Positions 32,846-44,659 of a stretch of DNA of 64,000 bases are shown piece after piece. Position 1 is the first letter of the stretch; every line of letters starts with the position of its first letter. The notes below the pieces were generated by a model. It saw nothing but the letters and a program-made list of their open reading frames with translations. It was not told the origin of the DNA and ran no database searches. The position numbers and the translations under genes are program-made. This stretch comes from Haemaphysalis longicornis (lineage: Eukaryota > Arthropoda > Arachnida > Ixodida > Ixodidae), in the NCBI GenBank assembly GCA_013339765.2, contig CM023448.1, forward strand, positions 286,977,317-287,041,316, in the 5' to 3' direction.

Positions 32846-34379
32846 CCCATATGTTGAAGATCGCCTCCCGCCATTTGATAATGCGAGAAAGCACGTCACG
32901 GGCCTGTGAGTGTTTCTGCAAGTTTCGCAAGAGAGGCGGGTGGTGTTTTGAATTTGTACTCACTAAGACAAGCATGGTAAGCACCGTTATAGGTTGCCAG
33001 ATTTCTCGTGCATATTTCTTGTCGATCATTAATGTAGTAGGATGGTGTCGTTTAAATAAACCCCACACAAAATAATGACGCCTAGCCATGAGGAGGACTG
33101 AATACACCTTACACTGCAGGTGTTTGTTCGTTGTTTTAATTTACTGAAAATTGTCCAGGCACTTTGGATTATATAGATAAAACAAGCCATTCCTGTTTTT
33201 CTTTACCCCAATTTATGTTACTTGTCGTGTGCATGTTTTGAATGTTGAGAGAAGCGCATGGCCAGATAATGTTCGCTGTTTCTGTAAGAGGGAAGGTTTT
33301 GTCTATCAGTCGCGCATATTACGGAATCGAGCATTTTATGTTGTCATACAAGACAAGGTCCGACGATACAAGCTGGACAGAAGCAACTTGAGTCCACCAG
33401 CCCTTTTGTGGCGTTTAGCTGCAGGCGGCAATATGTGCAATCCTCTACAGTTATCGCAGCATTCAGCAAAGTAGATAACGTCTGCCAACTGCAGCAGTCC
33501 CATCACAGCTACATATGTTCGGAAGAGAAAAAAAATATATACGCACTCATGCGAGAGGGGAACAAGCGAAACAAGTGTTATAAAGTCGCGCAGGGCAACA
33601 GGAAAAATCTTTGTTTGGTTAAAAGAGCGACAAAAATACACGTGAACTACGTACATACAGAAAAATTTCTCAATAACAAAGTATACACAAATCAGGATGC
33701 AACACATGGTCCCAAAGGCGTAATGTTTAAAGTCACGCGTAGCAGCAGCAGCAGTGGTAACATTATTCAGGAGAGCAGATAATTTGCTCGCAGTCGTCGG
33801 CAGTCTGGGATGCCGAGGGCCCTGGCCGTCCGCCTCGCCTTGTCCACCGGCTAGAATTCCCTCCTCCCCCCCGCGTCGCGGCCGGACTACTTACTGGGCC
33901 TTCCTCTGCTCCTTGCTTGGTTGAATGTAGCATAGAAAAGCAAAAAGCGGAAGACCAGCGAAGCTAGGGTAACAAAATCATGAACCAAGGAGCAAACGCT
34001 TCACAGAAGGCTTGCTCCGACTAGCTCTTCTTCGGCGTCATTCAAGCTCTTTAGATGGCTTCGAATGCTCAAGAAGGGGGGGGGGGGGGGGGGGGGGGGG
34101 CGGAATACGCATCCGTTCGTGGTGGAGAATCGTGGTACAGCAGCTTTAAGCAGTGGGCCTTGATATGTCCCACACACTTGAAGTTTCGACGCTCCCGACG
34201 ACCGGGAAGGCGAGCGACAACAACTGCAGTGCACGAGTCCGCATTGAAGGATCTCGCCCACGTTGACGTCCCGCCTGCGACGATGGATGGATGGACGGAT
34301 GGATGGATGGATGGAGCACTGAAGCACTTGCGATTCTTCGCGCGGCCAGGGGTCGCACAGCGTGTTGCGAGTCTGTTTA
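32846..34379. other. Unit 2 3' spacer
   Basis: Nothing was recognised. A poly(G) run of about 24 is at 34076-34100, and GGATGGAT repeats lie at 34283-34315. Confidence 0.4.
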
Positions 34380-34530
<151 letters not shown>

Positions 34531-34534
34531 GATG

Positions 34535-34835
34535 TCACTGCGGCTTCAGCCTCCCGGTAGACGAAGAGCTAACAGGATGGATCGGCCTCCGTCTCTTCTG
34601 TTGCAGTGTGGAGAAGTGGTATAGTCCTGCACAGCTCCATTGCAGTGCACGACCCCAATCGTGGCTTCGGTGTCATCAAACATGCGGGCATCTGTGTAGA
34701 CTGAATTTTCGGGATCTTTAAATTTTCTACGAAGGAACTTGACCATGGCCTGTCTCCTGTCTTTGTATAGGTTGGGGTCCCTGTTCTTCGGCAGCAGAAA
34801 TGTTTTTAACAGTGGAGCTATTGAACGAAACGTTT
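34535..34835 (-). mobile_element. I-clade LINE fragment (RNase H start)
   Basis: A minus-strand frame reads RQAMVKFLRRKFKDP then SVYTDARMFDDTEATIGVV, the start of an RNase H domain with its first catalytic Asp in YTDA. The frame is open for over 90 codons here, but the domain is incomplete. With the AAAT tract at its 3' side it is a 3'-terminal LINE relic. Confidence 0.6.
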
Positions 34836-34839
34836 TTGT

Positions 34840-35060
34840 ATAGTGTCCGTAGTTAAAATACCAAGAAAATTTCCAGGCGCCCGTGCAGGCATGCCTCGAG
34901 CACAGGTTCGTCAAGCTGAGCATACCCACTTAGGAAGATTGGCCAACATTGCCCCCCCCCCAAAGAAAAAAAAAAACTTCAGCGTTTGCCGTATCGTCGC
35001 AACGCTTGCTCAGAAAGAGGAAGGCACGTCATAGCGTACGCCCCTCGTTCGTTCGTCCTC
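34840..35060 (+). other. Unit 2 copy of the downstream block
   Basis: Matches 13700-13900 and 55660-55960 (ACTTAGGAAGATTGGCCAA, CAGCGTTTGCCGT, GTCATAGCGTACGCCCCTCG). The LINE fragment above interrupts its left side. No coding content is shared. Confidence 0.45.
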
Positions 35061-35330
35061 GTGTCGATGTGCGCATGCGCTCTGTACCGTAGAAGAACAG
35101 CGACTTGAACGTTGAAGCTGCTGTAGGTGATCATAATCACCACATGACCCGGCCGCGGATAGTTCGCACGGCCGAGGAAGAGGCTGCGTTTCGAGAGGCC
35201 ACGCTTAGCGCGCTGAGTATCCGCTAGAGACGATAAGTCCTGCTTGCAGAGTGGCGCACTAAAACGTCGACCAAAACGACGAGCTCACTCTCGCCTTACG
35301 CAACATAATGCCATTAAAAATGTCATGTCG

Positions 35331-35334
<4 letters not shown>

Positions 35335-35390
<56 letters not shown>
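35335..35390. repeat. (GA)n microsatellite
   Basis: About 26 GA repeats, followed by AACTCTTTATTAAAGAGG and then LINE-derived sequence. Confidence 0.95.
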
Positions 35391-35391
<1 letters not shown>

Positions 35392-35399
35392 TCTTTATT

Positions 35400-36800
35400 A
35401 AAGAGGAAAATGCAGAGAGGCTTGCCGCCATCAGTTTGCCGGCATGCTACTCTGCGGGGAACGGATGAGAGGGTAAAAGGTAGTAGGTGTAGTGAATGAC
35501 AGGATACTAGCAGTAGAGAAAAAATAAATAAAATGCGGCCCTTCTTCAGGGAATTGAGTTAAATGTTTCTTGAATGACGAGACGACTACAATTTCGTTGA
35601 CGTACCAATGTCCTGGAGAAATTCGAATAGCGCGGACAGGGTTTTGCGCTGAGCGGAAGGAGAGGGCCATGGCCCAAGTACCAATCTCAGTGTCAATGGT
35701 CCAGGGTGGAGGAAATCAACTTTATGTTATCAACGGCACCTTAAGTCGGCATAAGCAGAACACTCCAGTAACCGGGATGATACTGCGGCAAGGACGATAA
35801 ACGGCTCCCTTCCGTCAGAGATAGTGCCTTTGTCATTGTGGCGGCATCCTGTTTCTTGAAGAAAATCTTCTTTCTGTTTCTCATATGTAGGCCCCCTCCG
35901 GGCAGCATCGTCCACTTTTTCGTTTCCCACTGATGCCACTGTGGCCTGGAAGCCACTGGAAGGTAACGCGATGTCCAGCAACGTATGCGAGATGGTGCAA
36001 ATACTTTACTTCGCACTGGACATGTTCGTGACAGCTGAAACAGCTAGCACGTTGTAAACTTTGAAGTGCTGCCCTTGAATCAGAGAAGGCGGTCCAACAT
36101 GTCGGCGGCTGGCGTAGAATGTCTCTAAGGGCTTCTCTAATCCCGTAAAGCTCCAACGACGCAGGCGGAGTCGGTAGCCCAAGCCGATATGACAATGCTT
36201 TGTCAGCTGATGGAATAAAAATTCCTCAGGAGTTGCATTCAGGTGTTGCCGATCGATCGATAAAATGTGAGTAGTTGCACAGTAAAATCTGTTAATACGT
36301 GCAAGCCTCATATGCAGTAGGGCAATTTGAGTTATATGCTTTTTTCGAATCAATTTCAGGTATGAATGATTTTATCAGGAGGGGCGTCAGATTCCAGGGC
36401 GGGAAGTTCCGTGGCATGGTCGGCGGGGCTTGAGTTGTAATTAAGGCATTATTACTTTTTATTGTTGACGTCAACCACGACACCACAACGATACTTAAAC
36501 TCAGCTTTGCGTCCGTCAATGATCCAATACAACAGCCTCACCATTCAAGTATTACGCCTGAGTGCAAGCTTCCCCGCATTTTTTAGATGCAGGCGTTGTT
36601 CAGCCGTCATATTTGTCATGAGTCTTCTTATTGAGGTGAAATGCCTGCCTTCCAAAGATGTGCGCGGAGTGTTATATGGCTTATGAAGCTCTCCTTTTTG
36701 CTCTGTGAGGGTGGTTTCGCGGATCTCTTCAAAGATGTTATGGAGACATAGTTGAAGGAGTTTCTCATTCGCAGTCAAGGATATGGAGATTTAACGTGGC
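35400..36800 (-). mobile_element. Decayed I-like LINE with RNase H domain
   Basis: Minus-strand frames give an RNase H domain: LELYGIREALRDILRQPP, TAFSDSRAALQSLQRA and VTFQWLPGHSGISG (35900-36195). Upstream is a linker with RLMTNMTAEQRLHLKNAGKL (36550-36640). DSRAAL and LPGHxGI are typical of LINE RNase H. The frame breaks at several points, so it is not active. It is not the same copy as 34535-34835 and has no counterpart in the other units. Confidence 0.65.
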
Positions 36801-37650
36801 TTTGTAATTACGCCTTTAGAATAATGACGTTGATTTGGTTCTCTTCCATATTAGTAAGCCGATGACAGAGGGCAGGCTGTACGGTATTCGACTCGTGATT
36901 GATGCTTGAATGAGCATAATCGTGTGTTCCTCCCTTATTCCTGCTCTTCCCCTTGTGAGACGTTTTAACGTTTGGACCGATTGGTTCGTGGTTATCTGTA
37001 GTTTCGACATTGCAAGGTTGACTCTGGCGTTTCTTTGTAGGGTCATTCGTCTCAGCGAAACAAACACCCTCATAAGTCGCTCCGGCAATGCCATCACCAA
37101 TCAACAACATATCTAATAATATCAGTTATTTTGAATTTGAATTCTAGCTGATGCGTTGACATTATTGATATCCAAGTGAAACCTGTAAAAAGTCTTGTAG
37201 GTATGCCGCCATTTCTCACGTACATATTTAACGTCTATCTTATTTCAGTGAGATTTTCTCTACAAATGCAGATAGCAAAAGTAACAGCAGTTTACGAAAA
37301 TGGGCATCGCAACAATTTCGGAAATAACGGACAGCAGGCTACCGCTATCACAATCACCGTGTGTCAGTCTGAGTTCCAGCACGGTTAACAACGGCGATGC
37401 TTTAATGCGCCGCGTTATGTGCATTCAACTCCCCTCCGAGAGCTCGTTCTTTCAACGATGAGCAATGCCACATGCGATGGGCTATAAGACAAACAGTCAT
37501 TTATTAATAAAACTGCAGCAATCGATGGTAGGTGTAGGGCAAAAAGGAAGGCGAAGTGAGGACGTGGATCAGCACAATCTTCTTGGCCAATCCCCCTTAG
37601 TGGGTATGCGCCCGTTTATGGGCCACCACCACCATCACGTGCTGCCCCGT
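36801..37650. other. Spacer before unit 3
   Basis: No gene was seen. The last 150 bases (37480-37650) begin to align with 57740-57830 upstream of unit 4 exon 1. The earlier part may be the 5' end of the LINE. Confidence 0.4.
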
Positions 37651-37813
37651 GGCGCTTCGCTGGCAGTCGCTGAGAGCGAAACGAAAACCGCAGTAATCAG
37701 GCGGCGCGCTCTCGTGCGCACGCTCTTAGAACGCTCGAAGCAACCACCGACCTCTGGTTCCAACCATCCCCCTTGCGTTATACTTTCCACGCAGGTCCAC
37801 TCGTGAAACCCAG
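37651..37813 (+). other. Unit 3 exon 1, probably 5' UTR
   Basis: GGCGCTTCGCTGGCAG opens the block and TCCACTCGTGAAACCCAG precedes donor gtgagc. It is aligned with the unit 2 and unit 4 blocks, including CGCACGCTCTTAGAACGCTC. No frame is shared, so it is taken as non-coding. Confidence 0.45.
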
Positions 37814-38168
37814 GTGAGCGTCACCTCGTTTTTTAACGCGTAGGCGGCGCTCAAGCATGTTCCAGATGTCCGCTTTCCCCTGTAGCTTCTTGATCTCCGT
37901 GAAGAGCGCAGACATATTTTCACATTCAAAAATTTTACTTATTCCTACCTTGCACTTTTTATTTCATAAGTGGTACGTCTACAAGCATCTGCTACATCGC
38001 TCAAGCCTATTCGGGTCGTAAATTCGCAGTTGGGGGTCGAGGCATTGCTACATATTACAGCCACTTTAGTGCGGCGTGCTCTTTCTACAAAGTCGCAGGT
38101 GTTGCGGCACGTGTTCCCGCGGAAATTAGTTCGTTACTTCGAAGTGATCCTGCCGGGAATCCAAAGAC

Positions 38169-38298
38169 ATGTTGCCCGTCTGCGCTTACCTGCCGGCCGC
38201 AGGAGTCGCCACGGCCGGCGTGACTAGTCCTCTTCTTCAGGACACCAAGCACGCGGTTGACATTGGAGTTGACGTCACGGCCAAACCAGACAACGAAG
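38169..38298 (+). CDS. Unit 3 exon 2 with start codon
   Basis: The exon starts at 38099 after acceptor ctttctacaaagtcgcag. The ATG at 38169 is preceded by in-frame stops within the exon. It has 43 codons plus one base before donor gtgagg. It reads MLPVCAYLPAAGVATAG, LLQDTKHAVDIGVDV and TAKPDNE. The N-terminus is Ala/Val-rich but too short and Pro-broken for a confident signal peptide. It joins exon 3 in phase 1 to give Gly. Length equals unit 2. The exon itself is intact even though the gene is broken downstream. Confidence 0.55.
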
Positions 38299-40010
38299 GT
38301 GAGGTATTTCATTCTGTATGGGATTATACAAGGCCTGCCTGGCTGGTACTGCGAAGGAAAGTTTAAGCCGCGAAGTTACACCAGTAGCGTCGTATAGCTG
38401 TCAACGTTTCTGCCCGACGCTCTTCTGAAGTGTTACATCACGTGTATGTTGCCACACTGTATACCGACGTTTCTCTGGGGCGTATTTGTCACGTTTCACA
38501 TGAATGACCAATGACTAAATCAAGCACATGCGTCGACCGACGAGGGGCTGGATGCAATGTGAATATTGTTTACGCCAGGCAAAGAGGCTTTCTGTTATGC
38601 CGCCATCACAAAGCTATAAGAAGCGTTTGTGAGTATAATCGTACAGGTTGGGCTTCATGATTCCCAACATTGCTGGATTAGTCAGATGGTCGGCGGTAGA
38701 AGACAGCGGGTGTTTGTTATACGGTCAAGTTTTCGATTGAATGTTGAGCTTAGTCTGTTCCGCTGCCCTTTTTTTTTGCGTCCCGCTTATTTTTCAGCCA
38801 ACAATTCTATGGTAGATTTATGACATTGTCGACCGCGCGCAGCAATACGGAGCTCCAAAACGTATACCTAAGCCCCCAGTTTAGGCTAGACGGCCATTCT
38901 TTTACTGTAAATCCCTTCTTCATTCTCACTGCCCACTCCTCAAGCTTTCTGAAGCTCGTTGCATGCCTCCATAATTAATCTGTGTAGCAACCTAACGGCG
39001 TCGTCTAGTTATTGTGCACTGAATAGTGCCGTTGAGTCATATTTAGTCTGCATTTTCTTGGGTTATCTCTGCTGACGGCGTTTATGTGTGTTATAGAAAA
39101 TTTCACCAGATACACTTGCAGGCCATCTGACAAACCCCCCTGCTATAGCGTACGATGGCAGCCCAGGATTATTGGTCCAGTATGCGCGTATCATGGGCCT
39201 GTCTACAGTTGCGGAAAAGTCAACTATATTAAGCACATCAACGGAAGCGTGCGTCCTTTCGCGCGGGAGGAGCAACACCTGTTACATCGGGTCATCGCAT
39301 GTCTTGTTCCCAGTATATCAAGTCGATGACAGTTTCATTGCCTCACATCTAAGCGATCTCTGTGACTTTGACGACCAGGTGCTGGAACCAGAGCCATACG
39401 TAACCAGAAATTTCGCTCCTTTAGGGAGGAAGGGGGCGGGGGAGGGGCAGGGGTCCCCTTTGAATAGTTGTGGTTATCTTTAGACAAAAGGTCTTGTGCT
39501 CGAGGGCAGGGACAAGGGGTAGTGTGCTCACCTCACGGTAGGTTAGAAACCTCAAGACGATTTTCCGCCCTAATACTCCTCTAAATGTCATAGCTCCGAA
39601 AAACACACTATGGGCTAGCCGGGGCGTGGCATCTGCACTTGTAACTTTAAAGATGTAGTTCTTTCTTTTTTTTTTTTTTTTGGAGTGCATTACCTCTTTC
39701 ACCTCTAATTTTTACTTTTCACATAGTCAAATGGGAAAGAAAGTCAGCGACGAAAATTTACGCCTTTCTTTCGGTCGTAAGTGCAAAGTGCTTTCGATGC
39801 CAAGAGAGTTACAAGAATCCAATAAAAGACCGTGTAGTCATTATATTAATACGTTGTGGCCCCGGGGCATTCCGATAGTTCTATTGGCTGCTAACAAAAA
39901 GTGTGCGGTACGACGAGTGTAGGACTGCTTAAATCCCTACCTTCAAGAATACGATGGAATTTTAGCTACTATGCTGACTCATTCGTTGCTTCCACCGCGT
40001 CGGACAACAG
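38299..40010 (+). other. Unit 3 intron 2
   Basis: No gene was seen. It aligns with unit 1 intron 2 along its length, with TTTCGGTCGTAAG at 39769-39781. Confidence 0.55.
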
Positions 40011-40104
40011 GTCAACCAGACTCTGCGACGGTCCCATTGACAATAAAAAAGAGCAGCATTGGCTCCACCCGCGATCCTGGCCAGGGGTTAGCGATCGTTT
40101 ACAG
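40011..40104 (+). CDS. Unit 3 exon 3 (94 nt)
   Basis: The acceptor is gcgtcggacaacag and the donor gtaagtg. It has two bases, 30 codons and AG. It reads QPDSATVPLTIKKSSIG then STRDPGQGLAIVY, differing from unit 1 at about seven residues. The frame is intact and the phases match both neighbours. Confidence 0.58.
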
Positions 40105-40295
40105 GTAAGTGAAGCTCTTCTACCGATATATAATTTTGTAGCGTAAGCTACACTGGCCGAGGTTGAGCAGTTTCGCGTGTGCCGTGAAGGGCCGTTCTGC
40201 GCAAGCGCGAGGAGCGTTAGATTGGATTGGATTGGCTTGGATTGGATTGGATTAAATTGGATTGTGTTGGATTGAAATCCAATCCAATTGGAGTA

Positions 40296-41737
40296 CGGGG
40301 GCCCTATTCTCGACTGCATAAATTCCCGGCGGCAATTCAGGCAATTTTCCGGAAGACTTTTCTTATTGGCTTTCAATTTTTGTCACGTGCTTCCTGTTGA
40401 CAAAGCGGTTGTGTGTGCTGTCGTCATTTTGACGTTTCATGTCGTTTACGGACACCAGTTCAAAAGTTTGCCTTATTTCTCGTTACTAAAGGCGCATAAT
40501 TCTTGGCCGGCAATGAAAAACCAGACTAAATGCAGCCGACATGACAACGTAAGCCTGTCTTCGCTATTCAACAACAATACTGCTTGTAATACACACCCCC
40601 TCTGTGATTGGCTGAGAAGGCGTGACGTAATTTAAACAGTTGGCGGGAACGATTACGTCATGCATTGGCAACTTGAGCCTTGGTAAAAGTGACGTAATGC
40701 TACGTAACAGCTTGAAAATGGCGGCTGTTTTTGTCGCAAAATACAAGCAAAATAGGGCAAAAAATTGCCCCGGCTTACGGCGCCGCGAAATGTGCGGCAA
40801 TTTGCAGCAGGCGCAGTTTCACATGCGCGCTGTTTAAAGCATGTTTCCTACCGAAACAAATTATAATTCCAACTGCTTCCAAGTCAGCGATCATGGAACA
40901 TACAAATAACATGCAGTATTTTGCTTTTATGTTTGGAAATAAAATAAAAATTATTTGTTTGGCGTAACCGCAACATAAGAGGGCAGTACAAGCCTCTCCA
41001 TCACAAAGAGAACCCAATGCATGGCATTTGTCCATACTTGTCCTAGTAAGCCGTTGGGTCACATGATCGAACTCAAGAGAAAAATAACAATGAAAAGTGA
41101 CTATTTAGTTCATTACAACGCTGATTGCAGTCGAGCTTGACGAATGAGTGAATCGGCGACATCGGTGCGCTCCGCGGTTATCAGGCGTAGCGCTTCGCTG
41201 CTCTTATGTGTCATAGAAGCGATGGTCGCGGCCGTCTTTTTTGTGATCACGCCATAAACTTATAACATAGCAGCAGACGATGGCGTGGCGGCGGTGGCGA
41301 CAGGGAAGGTGATAACGCAACAAAGCTTGCATTGAAGCAGAGAGCCCAGGTATGTTAATAAAAGCGATTGAAAGAAATAAATAGATACGGTAAAAAAATT
41401 GTGTGATGTTCTTTAGCTCGACATCCGCCTTTCGCTCGCTTTTGGATCAACGCTACTCGATCGCCTTGTGTTGGCGCCAAATTTGACCTCCAGAAATGTG
41501 TTTTTCTTGTCAGCCTCAGCTACCATCTTAATTTTTATAGTACAGGCCAAGTGTTTTTATATCTTTCTTGCACAATATTTGATACCTTGGTAGCGATCTT
41601 TATGAGTGACTCGTCAAATTACACTGCATGTCGTCATAGCTATAGGTGCAACACGTCACTGATTGCTTACGTCGTGCTTACGCAAAAAAACATGGGCGAA
41701 ATGCCGGCAATTTGTGCCGTCGAGAATAGGGCCCCGG
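40296..41737. mobile_element. TIR DNA element, about 1.44 kb
   Basis: The left end GGGGCCCTATTCTCGAC (from 40298) is repeated inverted as GTCGAGAATAGGGCCCC (to 41735), with weaker pairing continuing inward (AAATTCCCGGCGGCAATT against GCCGGCAATTTGTGCC). No transposase frame is visible, so it is non-autonomous. It sits inside the ATTGG-type repeat. Confidence 0.65.
40590..40735 (+). promoter_or_regulatory. Promoter-like cluster: CCAAT, CRE and YY1-type motifs
   Basis: Within about 145 bases are GATTGGCTGAG, GTGACGTAAT, ATTACGTCATGC, CATTGGCAAC, AGTGACGTAATGC and AAAATGGCGGCTG. Three CRE/ATF-like cores, two inverted CCAAT boxes and an ATGGCGGC start-site motif are typical of TATA-less promoters. 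It lies in the middle of the TIR element, with no convincing gene beside it. Confidence 0.4.
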
Positions 41738-42540
41738 GTGTGTAGAGAACTGGGTCTGCACATTCGCCGGTCTGCGCATTCCAGACGAGTGACGCAGACG
41801 CACTGGCGCCGGCGCGTGGCCAGCTGTGCGCCTCTGTTGCGCAGTAGCCAAGTCTGACGCTGCGCAGGAGCCGCTTGGTAGCCGTTTCGCGTGGCTCCTG
41901 GAGAGCCGTGCTGCGCATGCGCGAGGAGCAGTGACTGGACTGGATTGGATTGGACTAGATTAGATTGGATTGGATTAGACTGCATTGGAAATCGTTTTAG
42001 CAGCAGTAAGCATGATAATCAGCTAATCCTAGACAACCAAAAACCTAAGTGCGATGCAGGTTGTTTTTACAACAAGGAGGTGTTAATCTGACCAGGCGGA
42101 GAAGGACGAGGCTGTTGGCTGCGGACAAGGACAACGTGTATTTACGGGACAAATAGCTGACAAAATAGATAAGACAGCATTAACCTAATCAAGTCAAGAG
42201 AGTTAATGTCCTACGCAACAAAGTTCGCGCCCCAAAATAGTTCACGCTCACGTGTGGGAGTCGCCGATCTCGGTGAGCTGGGTATGTGCACTTGGCTCGG
42301 TGCGCTGGTCAGTGTGCTTGAGCAGTGTGCTGGCGCGGGGCCCTAGTCGGTAGCGCTGCTGCTGGTCGATGAAAAGAGCTGCTTGCTTGAAGAATTCCTG
42401 AGCCTTTCTGACGCTGCTACTCGAAGTGGCTCGAAGAGACCTTGCGTAGCTCGGCGCGGAGGAGATCTCCTGGGCGTTCACACCCAGCAGAGAGTTTCCA
42501 GGAGGAAGGAGCGGCTCGGAGCGGAGGTTCCCCGAACGTT

Positions 42541-42639
42541 CTTAAACAACAGCGCAAAAGACAAGGACTAGGGAAGAAGCACAGACAGCGCTTGCCTGTG
42601 CTTCTTCCCTAGTCCTTGTCTTTTGCGCTGTTGTTTAAG
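42541..42639. repeat. Perfect hairpin, 44-bp arms, 11-nt loop
   Basis: The left arm 42541-42584 (CTTAAACAACAGCGC ... GAAGAAGCACAG) is the exact reverse complement of 42596-42639 as read. The word CCCCGAACGTT lies just before the left arm (42530-42540) and again about 40 bases past the right arm. It is absent from unit 1. Confidence 0.92.
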
Positions 42640-42960
42640 ATCAGAATGAACCAACTGGCCCCAGTCGAGACGCTAATTCCCCGAACGTTAGCATCCAGCA
42701 GGTCGCTCCCCAAACCTCGTTCTGCCTGCTTGTCCGTGCCACGACTGTCTTCCTCCTCCTCCCTTCTTCCTGGCGTGCTCTTTTTTCTACCCCCCCCCCC
42801 CCCCTTCAGGCACGAGCGCTTCGTTGTCTTCACTTCTCACTCCCCATCCTGGCTCTTAAACGCCCCTCCTCACACTAAGAATAACCAGCGGAACCTTGGC
42901 TCACGCTACGTATATCCTGGCATAGCCGAGCTAAGCCACTGGAAATTTTTTTACTGCGAC

Positions 42961-44220
42961 ATCTGCAGGCAATTGCCCGCTCGTTAAATAAATCGCTTAG
43001 ACAGATGACAGCCATAGTATTGTTTTCACACCGTTTTGAACCCCAGAAGTACCACGATAAATCATTTTCTATAGAGTTATATAAAGAGAAAACTCTCATC
43101 TCTTCACCTGTTCCCACCAAACACCATAGTGTATACAATAGTCCTGGCGACCATAGTCCAGCCCAGCCCTTATTGTTTTTCCCAGTCTGAATAATGTTCT
43201 TACCCGACTTCCTCAGTACGTGTGACCTTTATTTGAAAGCTGCATTCTGGTGTTTTACCTGGTGAAGCAACCATTGGGCAATGAGTTGGGCTCCTAGCTT
43301 TCAGTTTATACAATCAAAACGGCGAAAACTATCCGCTGGTGAAATCCTCAAGATAAATGAACCGTTGGGGGATTGAGCCAAGGCTATCAATTCGATACAG
43401 TGCAAATTGAGGTTGGAGAGGGCCTTAGTATGAGGTTACTGCCCAAGCCCACGTGCTCATCTGGGACAGTAGATACACCCGCGAGACATGCAATACTGAA
43501 GTTCCTCCATTTCGCCCTCTTGGTTAAAAACTTTGCCATCCCTTCATAAAGAAAGTCGACAAAAGCGCCAAAGCTTTGTCACATGAAAACGCGTTCAAAA
43601 CGGCGTCAAAACCTTCGCTAAAAGGGCATATAACCTTCGCTAGAAGTGTGCGATGGATTGTGGAACCTTCAAAAGCCCTCGCCCCTCGGAAAGGTTTTTT
43701 TTTTTTTTTTTTTTTGTATCCATTCAGTTGGGTTAAAAAACTTTACCCTCCCATCCTAAGGAAAATTGAGTGATGCGCGAAAGGTTTCTGACATCAAGGC
43801 TGTGTCAAAAGTTCATCAAAATCTCCTTGAAAGTGCGTCCAAACTAAGCTGGATGAGCGTCTAATCGATCTTGAAACCTTCAAAGACACAAATCACAAAC
43901 GAAGAACGAACCCATGCGACGATTTTTCGCGCAATAAGTAAACACGAACGATGAAAATGCATACCGATACAGGGTCTCTGAGATAAAGGTATACAATTGT
44001 GCTCCTTTGTGATCGATGCATGTATTGTCTCATCTTCCTTCTCATCTTCCTTCCGTTCCTTTTTTTCGAAATTTTTAATTAACCGTTTTGACACAATGCA
44101 CGCCCGGTTTCACGCACGCGCCGTTTCTCCAGAAATCTTATAAGATCTTTTCAGTCGACCAACTGGGCTATGCGGAAATGTATAATTTTTGACAGGACGC
44201 CATCGGTCCTACAAAACAAG
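42961..44220 (+). other. Unit 3 intron 3, paralogous part
   Basis: Bases 42965-43230 align with 1850-2070 and 43250-43530 with 4050-4350 of unit 1. Bases about 43500-44200 match 2990-3640 in inverted orientation. A poly(T) run lies at 43696-43715. No gene was seen. Confidence 0.45.
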
Positions 44221-44637
<417 letters not shown>

Positions 44638-44659
44638 TGTTACTCCCACCATTCGTCTA

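Larger units (their letters stand above)
40105..42960. mobile_element. Composite insertion in unit 3 intron 3
   Basis: Unit 1 lacks this stretch: homology stops soon after exon 3 (near 40140) and resumes near 42965. It consists of an (ATTGG)n-type repeat (40215-40290 and 41935-41990) carrying GCGCATGCGCGAGGAGC, split by a TIR element (40296-41737), then about 550 bases of unrecognised sequence, and the hairpin at 42541-42639. Confidence 0.55.

Noticed and set aside
34075..34105. Poly(G) runs (also 25765, 50763) as G-quadruplex regulators
   Set aside because: Single homopolymers of uncertain assembled length, not conserved between units.
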